From assembly GCA_964584305.1 (NCBI GenBank), contig CAZOZL010000004.1, forward strand, positions 124,001 through 188,000: 64,000 nt of DNA, given 5' to 3'. Of this stretch, positions 59,337-64,000 are shown piece after piece. How positions within the stretch are numbered: position 1 is the first letter of the stretch; each line of letters opens with the position of its first letter. Position numbers and translations under genes: made by a program. The notes beneath the pieces are model-generated. The model had not been told where the DNA came from. It worked only from the letters and a program-made list of their open reading frames with translations, and did not search any database. The stretch is from SB11 sp964584305 (GTDB lineage Bacteria; Bacteroidota; Bacteroidia; UBA8524).

Positions 59337-60422
59337 TTACTTGCTTTTTATAACAGGTTTAACCGTTTGCCCGTGTTGTACTAATCCTTTTCCTTGAACA
59401 ATTACTAAAGTATTCTCTGTAATTTCAGGATTTAAAACTTCAAAATAATCTTTGTTTGATAAGCCTTTGCGTAAAGCAATACGGTGTACCTTATTATTTT
59501 TTACTATTAATACAAAGGGTTGGTTTTGGTATATCCACTGTGCGGTTACAGGTAGTGATACCACACCCACACGGCTACTTATTTGCATTAGTGCTTTGGC
59601 ATACATACCAGGTTTTATATGCCCCTGTGGGTTGTTAATATCAATTTCTACTTGCATGGTTTTTGATGCAGGGTCTAATGCCCCTGCGGTACGGCTTATT
59701 TTTGCCTTGAAAGATTTTTGTGGCAACTCGGGAAAAGTGATAGTTACTTCTACCTTTTTATCTATTGCGGCAATATCTGCTTCGGGCAAGGCAATGGTTA
59801 ACCGAATAGGATTAGTTTCTTGAATTTCAACTATCCCTTGTGGGTTATCTTCTGTTAATCCACTTTGCACCAATGCTCCGTTATCTACCATTTTTTTAGT
59901 AATTTTTCCGTTAAAAGGGGCTTTAATATTCAAAAAAGATAATCTATCCCTAATACTACTAACAGCCGCCTTTGCAGAAAGATAGCTTGCTTCAGCATCT
60001 TCAACTGTTTGTAGCGGCGTAAGTGAAGGCGTTTTTTGATATACCGATTTTAGTCGCTCGTAAGTAGATTTTTTAGCCTGTAATTGGGCTTGTTTTTTTT
60101 CGAGTTCCCTGCTTAAATTGGGGTTGGCAAGTACTGCAATAATTTCGCCTTTACTCACTACATCGCCAATATCCTTAGTTATTTTTTTAATATAACCACT
60201 TTCCATTGCGTAAATTATTACCTTTTGATTGGGCAATGCAGTACCTGTAATTAGCACCTCTGCAATAAAAGAACGTTGCTTGGGTTTTTCTACCTCAACA
60301 GATTGTATTTTTATGTTTTCTGCTGCCGTTTCTATACCGCCTTCTTTAGGCTGTTTTTTCCCGCACGATACTATTAAAAGTAGTATAAAAAGCAGGCTTG
60401 TTATATATATACGTTTTGTCAT
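59337..60422 (-). CDS. RND efflux periplasmic adaptor (lipoprotein)
   Basis: The 361-residue membrane-fusion protein has a lipobox YITSLLFILLLIVSCGKK. Typical features follow: barrel-sandwich/lipoyl region ESGYIKKITKDIGDVVSKGE, coiled helix REELEKKQAQLQAKKSTYERL-like sequence, and APFNGKITKKMVDNGALVQS as the second lipoyl half. DPASKTMQVEIDINNPQGHI and IKPGMYAKALMQISSRVG complete the pattern. It bridges the permease and the TolC channel. Its gene is the middle one of the set, with 2-nt spacers. Confidence 0.93.
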   Translation of the reverse strand: MTKRIYITSLLFILLLIVSCGKKQPKEGGIETAAENIKIQSVEVEKPKQRSFIAEVLITGTALPNQKVIIYAMESGYIKKITKDIGDVVSKGEIIAVLANPNLSRELEKKQAQLQAKKSTYERLKSVYQKTPSLTPLQTVEDAEASYLSAKAAVSSIRDRLSFLNIKAPFNGKITKKMVDNGALVQSGLTEDNPQGIVEIQETNPIRLTIALPEADIAAIDKKVEVTITFPELPQKSFKAKISRTAGALDPASKTMQVEIDINNPQGHIKPGMYAKALMQISSRVGVVSLPVTAQWIYQNQPFVLIVKNNKVHRIALRKGLSNKDYFEVLNPEITENTLVIVQGKGLVQHGQTVKPVIKSK

Positions 60423-60424
60423 TT

Positions 60425-63400
60425 TTAGTTATTGTTAGATTTTGCAATTAGCAAGTACAAAATAGGGATGATGTATAAAGTGAGAAGGGTTGACATAAAC
60501 GTGCCTCCAATAACTGCTATTGCAAGCGGTACATTAGCTTCTGACCCCGCATTTGTTGCTAATGCCGTAGGCAGTAAGCCAAAAATTGTAGTTCCCGAAG
60601 TCATTAAAACAGGGCGAAACCTATCGGTTGCACCGTTTATTATAGCCTCCATTTTGGCTTTCCCTTCTTTTATTAAACCATTAATACGGTCTATCAATAT
60701 ATTTCCGTAAGAAACCGCTATGCCTACCATCATTATAATACCCATAAGCGATTGGATGTTTAGGTTTGTACCCGTAATCCACATAAGCAAGGCTACACCA
60801 ATAATACCCAGCGGAAATGCTACTATAATAATTAAGGGCTGCCTAAACGAGCGAAACAAAGGCATCATAATTAGAAAAGCCAATACAATAGCCAGCCCCA
60901 TTCCTAAACCCAAGTCTCCAAACGAGCTTTTCATGGTGGCTACCTCGCCCTGAAAATTTACTTTATAACCTTTGGGAAAGTCCATTGCATTTATTCTATC
61001 TTGTATTTTATCAGAAACAGCACCAATATCTTCCCCTTCTACATTAGCATATACATTAAACACCCGTTGCAGCTTGTAGTGGTTAATTTCCACAGGGTTT
61101 GTAGATTCACTTATTTTAGAAAAATTTCTAAACGGTACAGGTTTATCATGCGTTTGGCTGGATACATTTACATTTTTTAAGATATGCTCATCATTAATTA
61201 AAAATTCGGGATAGGTAACTCCCACATAATAGTGGTTTCCATTGCGTTCATCTATCCAAAAAGCCTTATCAAATGTAGCTGACGAGTTTAATGCCGATAC
61301 AATATTTTTGATAGCGTCAACAGGTTCAACCCCCAATTCTGCCGCTTTAATACGGTCAATATCAATATCTTTTGTAGGCTGGTCTATCCGCTGCAATATC
61401 CGCACATCTCTTGTAGAAGTGATAGCAGAAATAGTATCTCTTAATCGCTCCGAAATTTGGCGTAATATTTTTAAATCATTTCCTACAATCTGCACATCAA
61501 TGGGGGCAGGTTTACCATCATTTAGCGCAGCAGTGATAAGTCCGCCCGTATTAAAACTAATCTCTATTCCAGGGAACTGGCGGTTTAGTTTTTCTCTTAA
61601 TCGCGAAGCATAACTAAAAGTACTAATAGCATGGTTTTCTGTTAGCTGAATTCCTATAAAAGCATCTTGTGTACCCGAGTTAGGAGTATAAGCTGCGGGA
61701 AGGTCATACACCACTCCAATATTAGAAATAATTTGTTGCAACTCATTCCCCAACTCATCCCTAACTACTTGCTCCATTGCTTTTATAGTTTTTTCTGATG
61801 TTTTTAGTGGAGTGCCTGATTCCATCCTCACCTGAATTTCTAATTGTCCTACATCGGATTGAGGAAACAGCTCGTATCCCAATTGGGTTTTCATTATAAA
61901 TAATGAAACAATGAACAAACTTGCCACCACTGTTAGTACTCCCCATTTATATTTAAAAGCCTGCACCAAACTGCGCTGGTATCTATTTTTAAGCCTGTCA
62001 ATAAAGCGTTGAAAAAAACCTAACATTGATTTTTTAGGTCGCTCACCAGTAGGCAATTTATTTCTAAATAGGTAGGCAGCAATAAGCGGTACTAATGTGA
62101 GTGAAAATATATAAGAACCCAGCATAGCACCCGCAACAGTAATAGCAAGCGGCGAGAAAAGAAATTTTGCCATTCCTGTTAAAAAAATTACAGGCAAAAA
62201 TACCACTACTATTACCAACGTTGAGGCAAGTACAGGTGTGGCAACCTCTAATGCGGCATCTAATGCTGCTTGCCATGCAGACTTGTTCATTTTTAAATGC
62301 CTGTCAATATTCTCTAATACTACAATAGAGTTATCTACCAATAAGCCCAGCACCAAGGCAATACCACCCAATGTAATACTATTAATAGCTTGCCCCGTAA
62401 ACGATAATACCAAGAAAGCAAACAATACCGACAAGGGAAGACTGATGGAGACAATGAGAGCAGACCGAAAATTACCCAAAAATAGTATAAGCACTATAAC
62501 CACCAGTACAAGCCCGCCCAAGCCCGCAGTGGTTAAACCTGAAATGGCATTGCGTACGTATGAGCTTTGGTCAAAAATTACGTTTAGTTGTACATCATCA
62601 GGCATTCGTTCTTTTAAGCTAGGGATAGCTTTTTTCACTGCCTCAACAGATGCAATGGTATTTGCCCCTGGGCGTTTAAAAATAGGTAAATACACTTGCT
62701 CTTTCCCATCTACCCGAGCAATATTGGTTTGTATTACACTGGCATCAGAAGCATAGCCCACATCTTTTACATATATGGGATTTCCATTTTTATAGGCTAT
62801 TACTATATCATCAAAATCTTTTACATTAATAATCATTCCCTTTGCGTCAATAGCGTAGTTTATCATACCTATTTCTGCAATACCCGAAGGAATCATAGTA
62901 GTATTTTTTTTGATAGCATCATTTACTTGAGTTTGCGAAATACCACGTGCCTCAAGTTTTAGCGGGTCAACATAAATATGTATTCTCCTTTTAGCCCCGC
63001 CATAAGCCGCAGGTGCAACAATACCAGGCACACCACTTAGCATTTGCCGCAGGTTGTAATAGGCTATGTCATACAATTCTTTTCCACTTTTCACATTACT
63101 ACTCACCGTTAAAAGCATTAGTGGTTTACTTGCCGTAGGGTCAAAAGGCTGAACCATAGGCGGCAATGTACCCGGTGGCTGGTAGTACATATCACTCATA
63201 GCATACGCCGATGTATTTGCCATAGCCTCGGCAGGGTCAACATCTTCGCCGTAGTAATTGGTTACAATACTCACCCCCATTAAACTTTTGGAGAGTTGCT
63301 TCTCAATACCTGGTGATTGTCCCGTCCACCGTTCCATTCTGCTGGTAATGTCTTTTTCTACTACTTCGGCGGGCATACCTGGGTATAGAGTAAGAATTTG

Positions 63401-63529
63401 CATTGCCGATTTTTCAAACTTGGGCAAAATATCTACCGCCATTCGGGGAATTAATACCCCAGCCAGTACCATTACTACAACCACCAGCACCAGTACCAAA
63501 TATGGATTTTTGAAAGACAGTTTTATCAT
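60425..63529 (-). CDS. RND efflux transporter permease
   Basis: The 1,034-residue inner-membrane pump begins KNPYLVLVLVVVVMVLAGVL. It has the RND core GGIALVLGLLVDNSIVVLEN in TM4 and the second-half counterpart GIIMMVGIAVSYGNILIDRI, and repeats of large periplasmic domains. TM4 reads VDNSI where AcrB has VDDAI, so only one of the paired aspartates remains. It lacks the CusA-type methionine signature, so drug or lipid export is more likely than copper. The order permease-adaptor-TolC on one strand, with 2-nt gaps, gives a complete tripartite pump. No regulator gene is adjacent. Confidence 0.93.
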   Translation of the reverse strand: MIKLSFKNPYLVLVLVVVVMVLAGVLIPRMAVDILPKFEKSAMQILTLYPGMPAEVVEKDITSRMERWTGQSPGIEKQLSKSLMGVSIVTNYYGEDVDPAEAMANTSAYAMSDMYYQPPGTLPPMVQPFDPTASKPLMLLTVSSNVKSGKELYDIAYYNLRQMLSGVPGIVAPAAYGGAKRRIHIYVDPLKLEARGISQTQVNDAIKKNTTMIPSGIAEIGMINYAIDAKGMIINVKDFDDIVIAYKNGNPIYVKDVGYASDASVIQTNIARVDGKEQVYLPIFKRPGANTIASVEAVKKAIPSLKERMPDDVQLNVIFDQSSYVRNAISGLTTAGLGGLVLVVIVLILFLGNFRSALIVSISLPLSVLFAFLVLSFTGQAINSITLGGIALVLGLLVDNSIVVLENIDRHLKMNKSAWQAALDAALEVATPVLASTLVIVVVFLPVIFLTGMAKFLFSPLAITVAGAMLGSYIFSLTLVPLIAAYLFRNKLPTGERPKKSMLGFFQRFIDRLKNRYQRSLVQAFKYKWGVLTVVASLFIVSLFIMKTQLGYELFPQSDVGQLEIQVRMESGTPLKTSEKTIKAMEQVVRDELGNELQQIISNIGVVYDLPAAYTPNSGTQDAFIGIQLTENHAISTFSYASRLREKLNRQFPGIEISFNTGGLITAALNDGKPAPIDVQIVGNDLKILRQISERLRDTISAITSTRDVRILQRIDQPTKDIDIDRIKAAELGVEPVDAIKNIVSALNSSATFDKAFWIDERNGNHYYVGVTYPEFLINDEHILKNVNVSSQTHDKPVPFRNFSKISESTNPVEINHYKLQRVFNVYANVEGEDIGAVSDKIQDRINAMDFPKGYKVNFQGEVATMKSSFGDLGLGMGLAIVLAFLIMMPLFRSFRQPLIIIVAFPLGIIGVALLMWITGTNLNIQSLMGIIMMVGIAVSYGNILIDRINGLIKEGKAKMEAIINGATDRFRPVLMTSGTTIFGLLPTALATNAGSEANVPLAIAVIGGTFMSTLLTLYIIPILYLLIAKSNNN

Positions 63530-63627
63530 TGCTAATTTTTATATTTCTCACACAATACCAAAAAAACAAGGGGCTTTGTGAGATTTACAAGCTATATAAT
63601 TTTAAAAGGTCTGAAAGATATTGATTT

Positions 63628-63797
63628 TCCGCACTTCATGCGCCACTTATTTTTATCGAAGGGCTTTAGCCCGCTGCTATTTATAATGTGTTGTCATTCC
63701 TTATGAATTGGAAGAAGTCGGCGGTCTAAAGCCCACCGCTATTTATAATAGGTTATCATTCTTTATGAAATAGGGTAGGCATTTATGCCTATCGGCA
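63628..63797 (+). repeat. intergenic palindromic repeat cluster, copy G (tandem)
   Basis: Two near-identical units repeat the frame CTATTTATAATNNGTT, TCATTC.TTATGAA: one at about 63677-63707 and one at about 63737-63769. Each is preceded by a GGGCTTTAGCCCGC or GGTCTAAAGCCCACCGC palindrome. The cluster ends TAGGCATTTATGCCTATCGG, the family 1 palindrome. It directly precedes the 3' end of the RAYT-like transposase gene. Confidence 0.7.
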
Positions 63798-63807
63798 GGG
63801 AATTATT

Positions 63808-64000
63808 TTATAGTTCTTTGATTGATTTTAGTTCGTTTTCAAAATTTGTTTCTTTATGATGCTCTTCTTGATTTTTAATATATTCTCTAACAGCAGCAAG
63901 TTGTGTTGGGCTTACTGAAAAGGCTGCAAAATCATCTTGCCACTCAAAGTATTCTTCGCTTAAACCGCTTTTATTTACCCAATTGCTACTTATACCTTTT
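63808..64000 (-). CDS. C-terminus of a REP-associated (RAYT / IS200-like Y1) transposase, cut by the window edge
   Basis: The minus strand encodes KGISSNWVNKSGLSEEYFEW, QDDFAAFSVSPTQLAAVREY and IKNQEEHHKETNFENELKSIKEL, ending at TAA 63808-63810. FSVSPSQ..V..YI.NQ.EHH is the characteristic C-terminus of the REP-associated tyrosine transposase group (Y1 HUH family). The catalytic HUH and Tyr lie beyond the window. RAYTs act on palindromic REP sequences, which fits the palindromic repeats just downstream and elsewhere in the window. Confidence 0.9.
   Translation of the reverse strand, partial: KGISSNWVNKSGLSEEYFEWQDDFAAFSVSPTQLAAVREYIKNQEEHHKETNFENELKSIKEL

Noticed and set aside
62238..62756. 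Plus-strand 172-codon open frame
   Set aside because: It is antisense to the RND permease; no signal peptide or domain.

Overview
The window is one contiguous piece of chromosome from a member of the phylum Bacteroidota; I cannot name the order or genus. Three things point there. Start codons mostly lack a Shine-Dalgarno sequence, and the Bacteroidota -7 promoter box TAnnTTTG sits upstream of many genes. Proteins carry type IX secretion C-terminal domains of both type A and type B (CHU_C), TonB-dependent receptors, and families largely seen in this phylum (DUF6132, DUF3570/DUF4266). The DNA is AT-rich. There is no rRNA operon, prophage, CRISPR array or intact insertion sequence.

Layout. 1-3450: the start of a MuiA-like gene, an ECF sigma/anti-sigma pair, a pentapeptide-repeat protein and a gene-poor stretch. 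3.4-9.7 kb: FkbM methyltransferase, tRNA-Leu(GAG), dnaB, a large secreted protein and a DinB-like protein. 9.7-15.5 kb: an RRM protein, a membrane protein, a glycosyltransferase, a histidine kinase, a decayed TonB-like gene beside an intact one, a frameshifted outer-membrane gene, then ruvX-def. 15.5-26.5 kb: a VWA membrane protein with a lipoprotein, glyS, rpsT, radC, a T9SS cargo protein, a TPR protein, a ComA-like synthase and yqeY. 26.5-46.9 kb: a TonB receptor, trxA with a DUF6132 gene, pyrC, aroQ, purF, two beta-CASP hydrolases flanking tig, aat, a CHU_C pair, a TIG-domain fragment and lysS. 47.3-64 kb: a small orphan gene, rarA, a FokI-like orphan nuclease, AMP nucleosidase, trxB, the thioredoxin/ApbE/DUF4266/DUF3570 operon, an Rrf2-methyltransferase-barrel operon, an RND efflux operon, and the end of a REP-associated (IS200-like) transposase.

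Most genes are housekeeping: replication and repair (dnaB, ruvX, radC, rarA), translation (glyS, lysS, rpsT, def, aat, tig), and nucleotide and aromatic biosynthesis (purF, pyrC, aroQ, amn). Envelope and accessory genes lie between them. The strongest candidates for little-described biology are the four-gene Trx-ApbE-DUF4266-DUF3570 operon, the orphan FokI-like nuclease, the intergenic palindromic repeat families with a RAYT-type transposase at the right edge, and a perfect 36-bp palindrome exactly at a frameshift in an outer-membrane gene. Several promoters lie so close to the ATG that leaderless transcripts are predicted.
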